Origin: Treponema sp. | GTDB lineage: Bacteria; Spirochaetota; Spirochaetia; Treponematales; Treponemataceae | DNA: 64,000 nucleotides | Assembly (NCBI GenBank): GCA_012520945.1 | Contig: JAAYNH010000104.1 | Coordinates: 1-64,000 of the forward strand | Direction: 5' to 3' | Part shown: positions 8,004-17,962 of the stretch, in pieces | Layout of the letters: every line of letters begins with the position of its first letter | How positions within the stretch are numbered: the first letter of the stretch is position 1 | Position numbers and translations under genes: made by a program | The notes under the pieces: model-generated | Seen by the model: only the letters and a program-made list of their open reading frames with translations | Databases searched by the model: none | Told to the model about the DNA's origin: nothing

Positions 8004-10022
8004 TTAGGTAGCTTGAAAATGACTAAATTCCATACCAAAGCTGGCACGTCCTTGAGTTGCACTTCTAAGATTTGTTGAAAATCCGAACATTTTTGCCATA
8101 GGTGCTTGTGCATGAATCACTTCAACGGCTGCTTTTGACTCAAGACTTAAAATCATGCCTCCACGTTGAGTTACTAAATTCATTGCATCTCCCACAAAAT
8201 CTTTCGGACACAAAATATCAACATTCATAACAGGCTCTAAAAGTGCAGGATTTGCTTTACGACATGATTCATCAAAAGCAGCAACTGCACAAGCTTCAAA
8301 CGCAAACGTCGAGGATGTCAATTCATCATAATTTATGCCTGTAACGGTAACTGCAATATCGGTACAAGGATATCCATATTGAATGCCTGAACCGAATGAG
8401 TTTGTAATACCATTTTTAATTGCCTCAAAAATTTCCTCAGGAGCACTACTTTTTTTCACAGTGCATGCATACAGATTACCTATATTTGTATTCGGTTCCA
8501 CATGAACGGTAATACCGGCACAATTTTCTTTACCACCAATAACACGACAAAAATTTTCTGTGTGTTCACAAGTAGATGTAATACTTTCTCTATATGTAAC
8601 TTGAGGAGCTCCAACTCGTGCTGCCACCTTAAAATCTTCTTTCATACGCGTAACTAAAACTTCCAAGTGTAACTCACCCATTCCGGAAATAATGAGCTGA
8701 CCTGTTTCGGCATCATCTTTTGATGTAAATGTTGGATCTTCTTTTGATAAGATTTCAATTGTTTCTTTTAGCTTATCACGATCAGATAATGTTTCAGGCT
8801 CAATTGAAACTGAAATAACAGGTTCCGGAAAATGTAAATTTTCCAACAAAACAGGCATGCCTTCACTTCCTAAAGTATCACCGGTTTGTGCTAATTTTAA
8901 ACCGATGATTACAGCAATATCTCCGGCTTGAACATAATCCATCGGCTCACTTTTATTTGAATGCATTCGCAAAATTCTATTCACTCTTTCACGCTTTTTT
9001 TTGCCAACGTTAAAAACTTGTTCTCCCGTTTTTATTTTTCCTGAATACATACGTACATAACAAAGAGAGCCGGCTTCTTTTTCGTACTGAATTTTAAAAA
9101 CCAAACCGCAAGCAACTCCGTCAGGTTTACAAGGAATAGTTATATTTTCTTCTTTTTTTGTATGAAATGCCACTGCCGGCGGAACTTCATCCGGAGACGG
9201 TAAATATTCAACAATTGCATCAATAAGCGGTTGAATAGCTGTATTTTTTCTTGCTGAACCGCATAAAAAAGGAATAAAGTCACGAGCAATTGTTCCGCGA
9301 CGAATTTCTTTTTTGAGCATATCCTCAGAAATTTCTTCACCACTCAAATACAATTCTGCAATTTCATCATTATATCCGGCAATTTCATCTATCATTTTTT
9401 CACGCCATTGTTGAGCTAATGATAATCTGTCGCCGGCAATATCGCATTCAAAAATCGTTTCACCTTCATCATTCGGATCAAAACGATATTCTTTCATACG
9501 AACTAAATCGATTACGCCTTCAAAACTACTTTCTGCACCAATAGGTATTTGAATTGCCAAAGGAGTTGCCTTAAATTTATCTTTAACATTAGACATGGCA
9601 GCAAAAAAATCCGCACCGATTCTGTCCATCTTATTAACAAAACAAATACGAGGAACTTTATATTGATCCGCTTGATTCCATACTGTTTCAGTTTGTGGCT
9701 GCACACCTCCAACAGCACACAAAACAGCTACTGCACCATCTAAAACACGCAAAGAACGTTCAACTTCAGCAGTAAAATCCACGTGGCCGGGAGTGTCAAT
9801 GATATTTATTTGATAATCTTTCCAAAATGTAGTAGTTGCAGCACTTTGAATGGTAATTCCACGCTCTTGCTCTTGAGTCATCCAATCCATAGTGGAAGCA
9901 CCATCGTCAATTTCACCTATTCTGTGGATTTTACCTGAATAATAGAGAATTCTTTCTGTTGTAGTTGTTTTTCCGGCATCGATATGTGCCATAATTCCAA
10001 TATTGCGCATTTTAGAAAGCAT
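8004..10022 (-). CDS. elongation factor G (probably the second spirochaete paralogue)
   Basis: 672 residues, about 20 shorter than typical EF-G because the N-terminus starts directly at MLSKMRNIGIMAHIDAGKTTTTE. G1 (AHIDAGKT), the RGITI switch I, G3 (DTPGH) and G4 (NKMD) are intact, so it should be an active translocation or ribosome-recycling GTPase. Strong Shine-Dalgarno GAGGTGA 3 nt before the ATG. Spirochaetes carry two EF-G types with divided translocation and recycling duties; the short N-terminus and placement away from rpsL/rpsG/tuf suggest the second type, but alignment would be needed to be sure. It lies 40 bp behind a glycosidase gene on the same strand, an unusual partner. Confidence 0.9.
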   Translation of the reverse strand: MLSKMRNIGIMAHIDAGKTTTTERILYYSGKIHRIGEIDDGASTMDWMTQEQERGITIQSAATTTFWKDYQINIIDTPGHVDFTAEVERSLRVLDGAVAVLCAVGGVQPQTETVWNQADQYKVPRICFVNKMDRIGADFFAAMSNVKDKFKATPLAIQIPIGAESSFEGVIDLVRMKEYRFDPNDEGETIFECDIAGDRLSLAQQWREKMIDEIAGYNDEIAELYLSGEEISEDMLKKEIRRGTIARDFIPFLCGSARKNTAIQPLIDAIVEYLPSPDEVPPAVAFHTKKEENITIPCKPDGVACGLVFKIQYEKEAGSLCYVRMYSGKIKTGEQVFNVGKKKRERVNRILRMHSNKSEPMDYVQAGDIAVIIGLKLAQTGDTLGSEGMPVLLENLHFPEPVISVSIEPETLSDRDKLKETIEILSKEDPTFTSKDDAETGQLIISGMGELHLEVLVTRMKEDFKVAARVGAPQVTYRESITSTCEHTENFCRVIGGKENCAGITVHVEPNTNIGNLYACTVKKSSAPEEIFEAIKNGITNSFGSGIQYGYPCTDIAVTVTGINYDELTSSTFAFEACAVAAFDESCRKANPALLEPVMNVDILCPKDFVGDAMNLVTQRGGMILSLESKAAVEVIHAQAPMAKMFGFSTNLRSATQGRASFGMEFSHFQAT

Positions 10023-10062
10023 AATTCACCTCAAGAATTATTATAGTGAAATATGAAGATTT

Positions 10063-11448
10063 TTACAATACAAAATACGGCTTCAAATATTCTTTAGTAT
10101 TTGATACCATTTGATTAAACAAATTACGAGCATTATCTAAAGATAAAGTTGAACAAAGAGGTTGATTTACAAATGCATGAAAAATTTTATCTAAATCACG
10201 TGCTTTTATGCCTTCGTAGGTTGTTTCAATATTTATACAATTGCGCAAAACCAAATTATTCACCTCAGAAGGCAAAGGTCGTGAAACTACAGGTTCAACA
10301 CTATCATTTGTAAAAACACAATTTGTTTCAACTACTGCTCCCAAAGGCAAATCTAACATCTGTCCACGGTTTGGCAAATTTACATTTGACACAATTTTTT
10401 CAAAACCTAAAATTGCTTTCAACAATGCAACACATTCTTCATCGCTTTTTTTAATTGGAAACGCTTTTTTTCCTTCTGACATTTCAATCGTTTCACAAAT
10501 GAGTTCATTCATTTGATTAATACGATAATCTACAGTTGTGCAATTAAACTGCCATTCTTTAACTGTATCCAAATCTTTTAAAAACCATGTATTATTAAAA
10601 AATTCAGCTAAATGTCTGTCTCCAGCTGCAGGAAGTACACCATATTTTCTAAATAAATTGAACTTTAATTTATTTCCATAAGCAAAAGGATTAGTCTTAA
10701 ATGCAAAACGGTCAAAACCTTTTTGTTCAAAATAACCTTCCTCATAATATTTATCAATAAATTTGGGCAAAACTTCAAGTAAATCAATATCTTGATAACG
10801 TGCATGTGTAATCCATGTAAAATGATTAATACCACATGCATCTGTATAAATTTTTTCACGTTCGGCATTAATTCCCAAAATATCACGCAAAGCAATAACT
10901 AATAATTCTTGTGTATGAAAAATTTCATGACAACATCCAAAGGCTTTAATTTTAGGAAAAATATCATACAATGTTTTTGTGCAAATGCTCATCGGATTAG
11001 TTAAATTTAAAACCCAGGCTTGCGGACAATGTTTTTCAATGGCACGAGCAAAATCTTCATAAATTGGAACAGTACGCATTGCACGTAAAATTCCGCCCGG
11101 GCCGACAGTATCGCCAACGGACTGATAAATGCCATATTTTTCCGGAGCATGAACATCACTGCGCATTTGTTCAAAAGTACCCGGCAAAATTGAAATTATA
11201 ACAAATGTAGCTCCGGTTAATGCATCTGCCAATTTTTCAGCAACAATATATTTAAATTTTGCAATACTTTGAGGATTTTTTGCAATCAAATCACCTATTT
11301 TTTTATTTCGCTCAGCTGAAACTTTGTCAATATCATAAAGCCAAACTTCGCCGTCCAAACCTTCGGAAATGGCTAAATCGCTCATAAATGTACGAGCCCA
11401 TTGTTTGCTACCACCACCGATATATGCAATTTTAATTGATTTTTTCAC
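10063..11448 (-). CDS. glycoside hydrolase family 4 (NAD/metal-dependent) protein
   Basis: 461 residues from a GTG at 11448 preceded by AGGTGA with 4-nt spacing; an ATG at 11481 is possible but would overlap the upstream gene and has no ribosome site. GH4 enzymes use NAD and a divalent metal for redox-assisted glycoside cleavage. Seen here: N-terminal Rossmann IAYIGGGSKQWA, ISILPGTFEQMRSDVHAPEKYGI, GPGGILRAMRT, the LNLTNPMSI motif and CCHE supplying metal-binding Cys and His. The CHE form is closer to alpha-galactosidase/alpha-glucuronidase-type members than to 6-phospho-glucosidases. No signal peptide, so it acts on imported substrate. The substrate is not determined. Confidence 0.85.
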   Translation of the reverse strand: MKKSIKIAYIGGGSKQWARTFMSDLAISEGLDGEVWLYDIDKVSAERNKKIGDLIAKNPQSIAKFKYIVAEKLADALTGATFVIISILPGTFEQMRSDVHAPEKYGIYQSVGDTVGPGGILRAMRTVPIYEDFARAIEKHCPQAWVLNLTNPMSICTKTLYDIFPKIKAFGCCHEIFHTQELLVIALRDILGINAEREKIYTDACGINHFTWITHARYQDIDLLEVLPKFIDKYYEEGYFEQKGFDRFAFKTNPFAYGNKLKFNLFRKYGVLPAAGDRHLAEFFNNTWFLKDLDTVKEWQFNCTTVDYRINQMNELICETIEMSEGKKAFPIKKSDEECVALLKAILGFEKIVSNVNLPNRGQMLDLPLGAVVETNCVFTNDSVEPVVSRPLPSEVNNLVLRNCINIETTYEGIKARDLDKIFHAFVNQPLCSTLSLDNARNLFNQMVSNTKEYLKPYFVL

Positions 11449-11464
11449 CGTATCACCTAAAACT

Positions 11465-12553
11465 TTATTTATGTTTTCCATACATACTGAAAGAAGATTC
11501 TATTCTTGCATGTTCAATTATTTCCAAAGATTTATTTATCTTTTTATATAATTTAATTTCTCCATAACCATTACCTCCAGCCAAGAGATAATTGTGTTTT
11601 TTTATTCCTAAAGGATTTTCGTAATTTAGAGGAATCATTTCATCTTTTTTTGAAAAAATTTCAATATCAACAAGTGATTTTTTATTTTGTGCAGTTATGG
11701 ACCAATGAGAAATTCCTTCATTTTCGGTATATTCAAAAGCAACATCATTTTTATTCTTTGTAAAAATATTATTATTAAAAGAATATTCAGAGCCTTCATG
11801 ATTAAATGCTAAAAGAACTTTTTTATTTTTTTCTTTGCCAAAAAAGCCACACGCACTAAAAGCACTAAACATAAGTCTTTTACCTGAAATTTGACTAACT
11901 AAATTACATCCTGAAAGATAAATTAACGGATTAGCAAAATCTTTTCCCCAAATACAATCACTATATCCAAAAAATTTTTGCGGATAAACTACATATTCAT
12001 CTCCGTCCAGCAAAACAGCACCGGCAAATTGTGTTTTTAAACCGGGAACTTGCCAAGACATTTGTGTTTTTTTATTACCTAGAGTTGCACTTTTTTTTAC
12101 ATTAAAATTCAAAATCTTCTGCATTTGTAAATTCCACTTCATTGAACCTGCATCTGACATAAACTCAGGATTATGTGCGTCATCATAATTCATAAAAACA
12201 CTACCTTTTAATTCAGTATCACTCATAATATTATCTTCTATCTGAATTATATTTTTACCGGAATTTATTTTAAGTTTTTTTGTCGCAAAAAACTGATGAA
12301 TTTGTTTCGAATCGGTTCCATAACAACCTGCTTTAATAAGAACATATGACGGCTTCATTAATCTGTCTTTTTTGTCTTTTTGACCGGATAAACCCAAAAC
12401 AAACTCTTGAGGATAAAGGGAAGTATTAACTATAAATAATTCAATAAAAAAAGTCTTGGCTTCACCGTTAGTTTTATTAAAACCTGTAAACATATGTCGC
12501 CATAGTTGAAAACCGTTTTTCTTAACAAAATTTCGGGGCATGCAGTAATCCAT
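11465..12553 (-). CDS. tocopherol-cyclase-like domain protein
   Basis: 362 residues. QLWRHMFTGFNKTNGEAKTF, the central SWQVPGLKTQFAGAVLLDGDEYVVYPQKFFGYSDCIWGKDF and AGGNGYGEIKLY resemble the tocopherol-cyclase/CrtC-like beta-barrel family found in many fermentative bacteria. Bacterial members have no assigned reaction. No signal peptide is visible. The gene ends 16 bp before the GH4 start and is likely co-transcribed with it. Start uncertain: the first ATG (12553) has no Shine-Dalgarno, and a second ATG four codons in is possible. The family assignment comes from recalled motifs and is moderate. Confidence 0.6.
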   Translation of the reverse strand: MDYCMPRNFVKKNGFQLWRHMFTGFNKTNGEAKTFFIELFIVNTSLYPQEFVLGLSGQKDKKDRLMKPSYVLIKAGCYGTDSKQIHQFFATKKLKINSGKNIIQIEDNIMSDTELKGSVFMNYDDAHNPEFMSDAGSMKWNLQMQKILNFNVKKSATLGNKKTQMSWQVPGLKTQFAGAVLLDGDEYVVYPQKFFGYSDCIWGKDFANPLIYLSGCNLVSQISGKRLMFSAFSACGFFGKEKNKKVLLAFNHEGSEYSFNNNIFTKNKNDVAFEYTENEGISHWSITAQNKKSLVDIEIFSKKDEMIPLNYENPLGIKKHNYLLAGGNGYGEIKLYKKINKSLEIIEHARIESSFSMYGKHK

Positions 12554-12620
12554 ATATATATTTTCGGATTATTTTAGCACAAATTTAAGAGAAATCTCAA
12601 AAATTATGTTATTATTTAGA

Positions 12621-12833
12621 CTAAAACGCATTCCTTAAAGATTCGTCAATGACATCTTTTTCTTTTGGAAAATTTGCATCTAAAAATTCAAAACATTCCA
12701 TTGCATAAGACTGAATATGTTCATACCAAATGTTATAAAGTTCATTATCAAGCGAACCCGGGTATGGTGCCCCTTGAACATTGGAAACGAGGCTACGTAA
12801 TTTGTCAGTACATTCTTTCAGTTTTTTATTCAT
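12621..12833 (-). CDS. small conserved-looking protein of unknown function (70 aa)
   Basis: 70 residues, acidic and helical (LKECTDKLRSLVSNVQGAPYP, YAMECFEFLDANFPKEKDVID). I do not recognise it. It begins 7 nt after the stop of the M16 protease and is separated from the following tocopherol-cyclase-like gene by 67 bp. No Shine-Dalgarno; TATAAT overlapping the protease stop codon lies 6 nt before the ATG. Residue composition and codon use match the neighbours, which supports a real gene. Confidence 0.6.
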   Translation of the reverse strand: MNKKLKECTDKLRSLVSNVQGAPYPGSLDNELYNIWYEHIQSYAMECFEFLDANFPKEKDVIDESLRNAF

Positions 12834-12839
12834 AATTTT

Positions 12840-12868
12840 ATTATAAACTTAAATTAATTATTTTTCCA
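12840..12868 (-). promoter_or_regulatory. predicted leaderless promoter of the 70-aa gene
   Basis: On the minus strand TGGAAA (12868-12863), a 17-bp spacer, TATAAT (12845-12840), then 6 nt to the ATG at 12833. The -10 box overlaps the stop codon of the M16 protease gene. Confidence 0.45.
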
Positions 12869-15864
12869 CTGTTTTTTTCAAAATTATTAAAAATAATTGC
12901 ACTTTTTGCGTTTTTAGATTTTTTATTATATAATTTAAAAGCTTCAATTAAATCTTGAGGTTTAGTTTCAAAAAAGTCATTCCATTCCGAAACTCTATCA
13001 TCATATGAAATATCCGACAAACGACGAATAATTTCATTTTTTCCTTCTGTAACAGGACTTAAAGGCATACGCATTCGACCGTATGCTCCGGTTACAGTTT
13101 TTTCAAACTCACTTTGTGAAATTTCAGTTTTACTCATTTCAGACAAAATTTCACAAAAAATATCAAGTGTGGCTACAGGATTCGGATCTCTGTAACTTGT
13201 AAGATTTAAATCTTCATTTACTTCATCAAAAACTGCCCAAGCTCCGTATGCTCCACCGTTCATACGAACCTTTTCCCACAAAACACCGTTCGATAAATAT
13301 CTACACGCAATATTATGTGTTTTATTTGTTAAATGTACATTTTTATCACAAAGAATTGACATATTTGCAAATCCTGATCTAACATTTGTTTCAAACATTT
13401 CAATATTATTATCAATAATTTGATGATTATAATCATTATCTGTTATTTTCAATAATTCGAAAAATCTTTTATCTTCACATTCATAAGGCTTTGCTAAAAC
13501 ATTTTCGTCTTTCACAAAAGGCATTAAAATATTTTCCATATTATCAAGATTTTTCTTTTCTCCAACGGCACAAATCATCATACCGTTTCCTTGTAATTTT
13601 TGAAAAATTTCTTGTAATTTTTGAGAAAGTTCCGTTGCATTCATTTTTGACATTTGTTTGACAAGATTCAATACAGATAATCCGTCCCAAATTTCATCAA
13701 TTGCATTATCACGCGAAAACTTTGCTGCACTTCTCAAACTCACATAATTACTTCCATTTGATGCAAAGGAATTAAAAAATTCATTTTGAAATTCTTTTGA
13801 TAATATTTCAATGCGTTTTTCATCTGAAAAATCTGGAGTTCTTATTGCTTCAAAAAGCATTGGTACAACTTTATCTGCATTTTCTTCTAAAAAACTTACC
13901 TGAAAAACCAACCATTTTCTACCGATTATTTTGTCTTTTTTATACAAAAAATTTGTAAACTTTTCATCGTTTAAATTTAGAGCATTTGTTTTTTTAAGTT
14001 TCGATTTACTTATGGATAAATTTATTTTTGTCGAAAAAAATTTTCCCGTTAATCCTGCAGTGTAACGCATTGCTTCTTCCCAGTTTTTCCCGCCAAAACC
14101 TACATTTGTCATTATGGGTGCATAAAAACTCATAAAAGGAAAATCTTCAGGTGCAATCACATCCACAGGCATATAAATATATAAATTTACAATGCCATTT
14201 GTTGGTTGTTCTGTACACAAAAAAGGAACATTACCAATTTTTTTTTCTTCCAAAGGTATTTTTTTTACATCTTTTGGTAAATCATCAATTTTTAAATAAG
14301 GAATTAAATTTAATTTTTCTTCATTATCCGTCAAATTTTGAAATTCATTAAAATCTTTTATTTGTTTTTTTATTTTATCTTTTGATACCTTTAATGCTTT
14401 TATGATATTTACTTTTTCACATTTTTCATGATTTTTATTTACCTTTTTATCTGCATAAAAAAATATCAAACTACGATTTTTATTTTTTAAAAACAATTTT
14501 TCCAAAGTATCTTGAGCCCATTTTCCATTTGTTTTTTCAAGTTTTTCTTTAATTTTTGCAAAGGCTTCGCGATTAAATAAAATATCCGCCGGATGTTTTC
14601 CCCAAAGCCAACTTCGTAAACATCTACGCATTAAAGTTAAAGCAAAAGGAGCATTTCCTGCTCGTGTAATTTCTCTTTCTGCAAAATCACGTGACATAAT
14701 TGCAGCTTTTAAGTCATCTTCTGAAATACCATTTTTTACTAAATTATCTATCGTATCTAAAACAAGTTGTTCTACCTTTTTAGCATTTTCTTTTTTTACA
14801 CCGCGTAAACCTATCGAAACTATTCCATTGCGTAATTCATTTTCTATGCCGGATGCAGGAGATAAATCGGTACCTAAACCGCTTTTTAAAAGTGCTGCTG
14901 GCAAAGGAGAACCTTCATTACCCATAATTATTTCTGAAAGAAAAACATATTCCATAAAATTTTCTACATTATCACATTTATCCAGTCTCCAATTTACAAC
15001 AACATGATTTTCTGCAGGACTTGGAATTGCAATTTCTTGATAAATAGGTTTTGAAAATTCTTCAAAGGCAACGTCCTCACAAGAGACAATTTTTGCTTTT
15101 TTATTTGCCGTAATTTTTTCTTGAGAATTTTCAAAAGGTTCTAAAAAATTTTCCTGAATAAAATCAAGTTGCTTTTCTGTTGGAATATTTCCATATAAAA
15201 AAAGGCGACAGTTGTTTGGTGCATAATGTGTTTTATGATATTCTATAAATTGTTCGTATGTTAACTCCGGTATAAAATCCGGGTCCCCGCCGGACTGAAA
15301 AGAATAAGCCGTATTTGGCATCAATGACTTTGTTGACGCAGATGAAATAATTCTATTTATACTAGAAAGTGCACCTTTCATTTCATTGTAAACAACACCC
15401 TGAATAATAGGTTTATCTTTTTCATTAAAATCAATTCTATGCCCTTCCTGTAAAAAAATATTTTTTTCAAGTAAAGGAAAAAAAACAGCATCTCCATACA
15501 CTTTAAATAAATTAAAATAATCGGCTTCAACTGTAGAGCTTGCAGGATACACTGTTTTGTCAGGAAATGTCATTGCATTTAAAAATGTATTTACACTTTG
15601 TTTATTTAACTGATTAAAAGGATCTTTTAATGGAAAGTTTTTTGAACCGCATAAAACAGAATGTTCTAAAATATGAGTTACGCCCGTATTATCTTTCGGT
15701 AATGTTTTGAATGCAAAAGAAAAAAGATTTTCACTGTCATCATTAAGCATATGAAAAACTTCTAAACCGGTTTTTTCATGAACTAAATATAAACCAACAG
15801 ATTTATAATTTTCTAACAATGTTTTATCAATAAGTTTGAATCCGCAATAATTATTTTCTATCAT
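12841..15864 (-). CDS. M16C family zinc metalloprotease (presequence-protease-like)
   Basis: 1007 residues, the size of single-chain M16C enzymes (PreP/Cym1/falcilysin). The inverted zinc motif HILEH lies near residue 64 and is followed by CGSKNFPLKDPFNQLNKQ and FLNAMTFPDKTVYPASS, typical for this subfamily. The second half keeps the inactive repeat that closes the chamber. No signal peptide, so it is probably a cytoplasmic peptidase degrading short peptides. The ATG at 15864 lacks a Shine-Dalgarno; TTGAAA, 17 bp, TACATT, 6 nt, ATG fits a leaderless promoter. The 70-aa gene follows 7 nt after its stop. Confidence 0.92.
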   Translation of the reverse strand: MIENNYCGFKLIDKTLLENYKSVGLYLVHEKTGLEVFHMLNDDSENLFSFAFKTLPKDNTGVTHILEHSVLCGSKNFPLKDPFNQLNKQSVNTFLNAMTFPDKTVYPASSTVEADYFNLFKVYGDAVFFPLLEKNIFLQEGHRIDFNEKDKPIIQGVVYNEMKGALSSINRIISSASTKSLMPNTAYSFQSGGDPDFIPELTYEQFIEYHKTHYAPNNCRLFLYGNIPTEKQLDFIQENFLEPFENSQEKITANKKAKIVSCEDVAFEEFSKPIYQEIAIPSPAENHVVVNWRLDKCDNVENFMEYVFLSEIIMGNEGSPLPAALLKSGLGTDLSPASGIENELRNGIVSIGLRGVKKENAKKVEQLVLDTIDNLVKNGISEDDLKAAIMSRDFAEREITRAGNAPFALTLMRRCLRSWLWGKHPADILFNREAFAKIKEKLEKTNGKWAQDTLEKLFLKNKNRSLIFFYADKKVNKNHEKCEKVNIIKALKVSKDKIKKQIKDFNEFQNLTDNEEKLNLIPYLKIDDLPKDVKKIPLEEKKIGNVPFLCTEQPTNGIVNLYIYMPVDVIAPEDFPFMSFYAPIMTNVGFGGKNWEEAMRYTAGLTGKFFSTKINLSISKSKLKKTNALNLNDEKFTNFLYKKDKIIGRKWLVFQVSFLEENADKVVPMLFEAIRTPDFSDEKRIEILSKEFQNEFFNSFASNGSNYVSLRSAAKFSRDNAIDEIWDGLSVLNLVKQMSKMNATELSQKLQEIFQKLQGNGMMICAVGEKKNLDNMENILMPFVKDENVLAKPYECEDKRFFELLKITDNDYNHQIIDNNIEMFETNVRSGFANMSILCDKNVHLTNKTHNIACRYLSNGVLWEKVRMNGGAYGAWAVFDEVNEDLNLTSYRDPNPVATLDIFCEILSEMSKTEISQSEFEKTVTGAYGRMRMPLSPVTEGKNEIIRRLSDISYDDRVSEWNDFFETKPQDLIEAFKLYNKKSKNAKSAIIFNNFEKNSGKIINLSL

Positions 15865-15909
15865 ATTTATAATGTATATAAAATAATAGTATTTTTCAAT
15901 ATTAAATAA

Positions 15910-16719
15910 TTATTCACTAACACCTAAGCCGAACAAAGCAAAATCTCCTTTAACAGGATCATCGGGAAAATAATACGATAATTTTTCTGTGAGTAATATA
16001 GCCGTTTTAAAACACACTGTAGCTGACTGTGGCAAAAGATTCAATTTTTTTGCCTGTTGTAAAACGTGTGTATCCAACGGAATTATTAAATTTTTAGGAG
16101 AATACCATGTCCAAATGCCCAAATCAACAGGAGAATTTTGCCTAACCATCCATCGTAAAAACATATTTGTACGCTTACATGCTGAGTTTTTCCCTTTTGC
16201 CACAATACGTGATTTTGGAAAAGATTGAGAAATAATTTCAGATAAATGTGGCTCATAATTTAATGAAGAATTTTGAAACTGTATTGATATTTCATTATTT
16301 AATTTTTCAGCTTTTTCATATCGATGTTTTATAGCTTGTCCAAAACTACCGTATTTTTTCAAAAGAAAATTTAATTCACTAAATAATATAACCATATCTT
16401 CGTATGAATAAAATCGATAGAATTTCTTTTGTGAGCATTGTTTTTCTTGTGTTATATCATATTCAAAACTTAAATAATCTTCATTTTCAAGCCATTTTGA
16501 AATACTACCTGACTTTACATCTGCAATATGCAAAATTTGAGAAATTTTTGGAATAAATTGTTTTCGATTTCCAAACGAAAGCATTGCTGCAATAAATGCC
16601 GCACATTCGGTATCTTTTATATTTGAGTAATAATGTAAAAATTGACTTGGATCATCATATAAAAATGAGGCAACTTCAAATTTTGTAGCAAGATTATGCA
16701 ATATTGTTTTTAAATGCAT
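15910..16719 (-). CDS. TIGR02757 (DUF2400) family protein
   Basis: 269 residues, the usual family length. Hallmarks are FIAAMLSFGNRKQFIPKI near residue 40, the VDLGIWTWYSPKNLIIPLDTHV block near 195, and C-terminal DPVKGDFALFGLGV. The last resembles the Gly-rich-Asp end of helix-hairpin-helix glycosylases, so a nucleic-acid role is possible but unproven. Start at 16719 by family comparison; no Shine-Dalgarno, with TAATAT/TATAAT 3 to 6 nt upstream. It is 45 bp upstream of the M16 protease gene on the same strand. Confidence 0.8.
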   Translation of the reverse strand: MHLKTILHNLATKFEVASFLYDDPSQFLHYYSNIKDTECAAFIAAMLSFGNRKQFIPKISQILHIADVKSGSISKWLENEDYLSFEYDITQEKQCSQKKFYRFYSYEDMVILFSELNFLLKKYGSFGQAIKHRYEKAEKLNNEISIQFQNSSLNYEPHLSEIISQSFPKSRIVAKGKNSACKRTNMFLRWMVRQNSPVDLGIWTWYSPKNLIIPLDTHVLQQAKKLNLLPQSATVCFKTAILLTEKLSYYFPDDPVKGDFALFGLGVSE

Positions 16720-16772
16720 ATAATTATATTATCAAAAGATATTGGAAAAATCCAGTTTTTATAAAAAATCTA

Positions 16773-16778
16773 TTGACA
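16773..16778 (+). promoter_or_regulatory. candidate -35 box for the potABCD operon
   Basis: A consensus TTGACA lies 60 bp before potA. No good -10 is present at 16-18 bp spacing (best is CATTGT), so the promoter is only partly supported. Confidence 0.3.
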
Positions 16779-16837
16779 CTTAATCATATTTAATTCATTG
16801 TAGGAATTAAATATATTATTTTTCAGAGGATTATACC

Positions 16838-17962
16838 GTGAAGGGATGCACTGTCAAAATTAATAACATTAATAAATCTTTTGGCGATTTTGTTGCCTTA
16901 GATAACGTTGATTTCACCATTAACAAAGGTGAATTCTTTTCCTTATTAGGACCTTCTGGATGTGGGAAAACTACTTTACTTCGAATTATTGCGGGCTTTG
17001 AGTTTCCTGACAAAGGCACTGTTTTGTTTAATGATTTAAATGTAATTCCTCTAAGTGCCAATAAGCGTCCGTCAAATACAGTTTTTCAAACATATGCACT
17101 TTTTCCACATTTGTCTGTTTTTGAAAATATTGCTTTTCCATTAAAAATAAAAAAAATTCCAAAAAATCAAATTGAAGAAAAAGTTATGGAATATGTTCGT
17201 CTTGTACAATTGGAAGGTCACGAACATAAAAAACCGAATCAACTTTCAGGAGGGCAAAAACAACGTGTTGCTATTGCTCGTGCTTTAATAAATGAACCTG
17301 AAGTTTTATTACTTGATGAACCTCTTTCTGCTTTGGATGCTAAATTACGCCAAAATTTGTTAGTTGAATTAGATACATTGCATGATAAAATCGGTATTAC
17401 TTTTATTTATGTTACTCATGACCAATCCGAAGCTCTTTCCGTTTCCGATCGCATTGCAATTATGAATAAAGGCAAAGTTTTACAAATTGGCACACCTTTT
17501 GAAATTTATGAAAGCCCTGCCACCGAATTTGTTGCAAAATTTATTGGAGAAACAAACCTTTTTGATGCTAAAGTCGCAGAATGTATTCCTTATAACGATG
17601 ATTATATGTGCACATTAAATGTACCGGAACTTCATACTTCCATTAAAGTTACCGATTATGAACAAACAAAAATCGGTCAAGATGTTTGTTTTACCGTACG
17701 CCCTGAAAAAATTCGTATTTCACTGGAAGAACCGAATTCGACAAAAAGCAATTTAAATATATTCAAAGGTATTGTTGAAGAACCGGTATATTCCGGCTTT
17801 CAGTCAAAATTTTACGTTAGACTAGATAACGGAACGCTCATCAAAGTTTTTAAACAACATACAAATTATCTTGATGACGGACCTGAAATTGCATGGAAAG
17901 ATAAAGTCTACATTTCTTGGAGTGCTAATGACGGTTATATCGTTGAGGATATAAATCAATGA
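16838..17962 (+). CDS. potA: spermidine/putrescine ABC transporter ATP-binding protein
   Basis: 374 residues starting at GTG 16838, 9 nt after AGAGG. It energises polyamine import through PotB/PotC. Walker A LLGPSGCGKTTLLR, Q-loop FQTYALFPHLSVFEN, signature LSGGQKQRVAIARAL, Walker B VLLLDEPLSALD and the switch His in THDQSEAL are all present. The C-terminal TOBE regulatory domain spans about 240-370. The stop overlaps the potB start by 4 bp (ATGA). The order potA-potB-potC-potD is standard and matches treponemal pot operons. Confidence 0.96.
   Translation: MKGCTVKINNINKSFGDFVALDNVDFTINKGEFFSLLGPSGCGKTTLLRIIAGFEFPDKGTVLFNDLNVIPLSANKRPSNTVFQTYALFPHLSVFENIAFPLKIKKIPKNQIEEKVMEYVRLVQLEGHEHKKPNQLSGGQKQRVAIARALINEPEVLLLDEPLSALDAKLRQNLLVELDTLHDKIGITFIYVTHDQSEALSVSDRIAIMNKGKVLQIGTPFEIYESPATEFVAKFIGETNLFDAKVAECIPYNDDYMCTLNVPELHTSIKVTDYEQTKIGQDVCFTVRPEKIRISLEEPNSTKSNLNIFKGIVEEPVYSGFQSKFYVRLDNGTLIKVFKQHTNYLDDGPEIAWKDKVYISWSANDGYIVEDINQ

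Noticed and set aside
16773-16837. Full sigma-70 promoter for potA
   Set aside because: The -35 is consensus but no acceptable -10 lies at 16-18 bp, so only the -35 is listed at low confidence.
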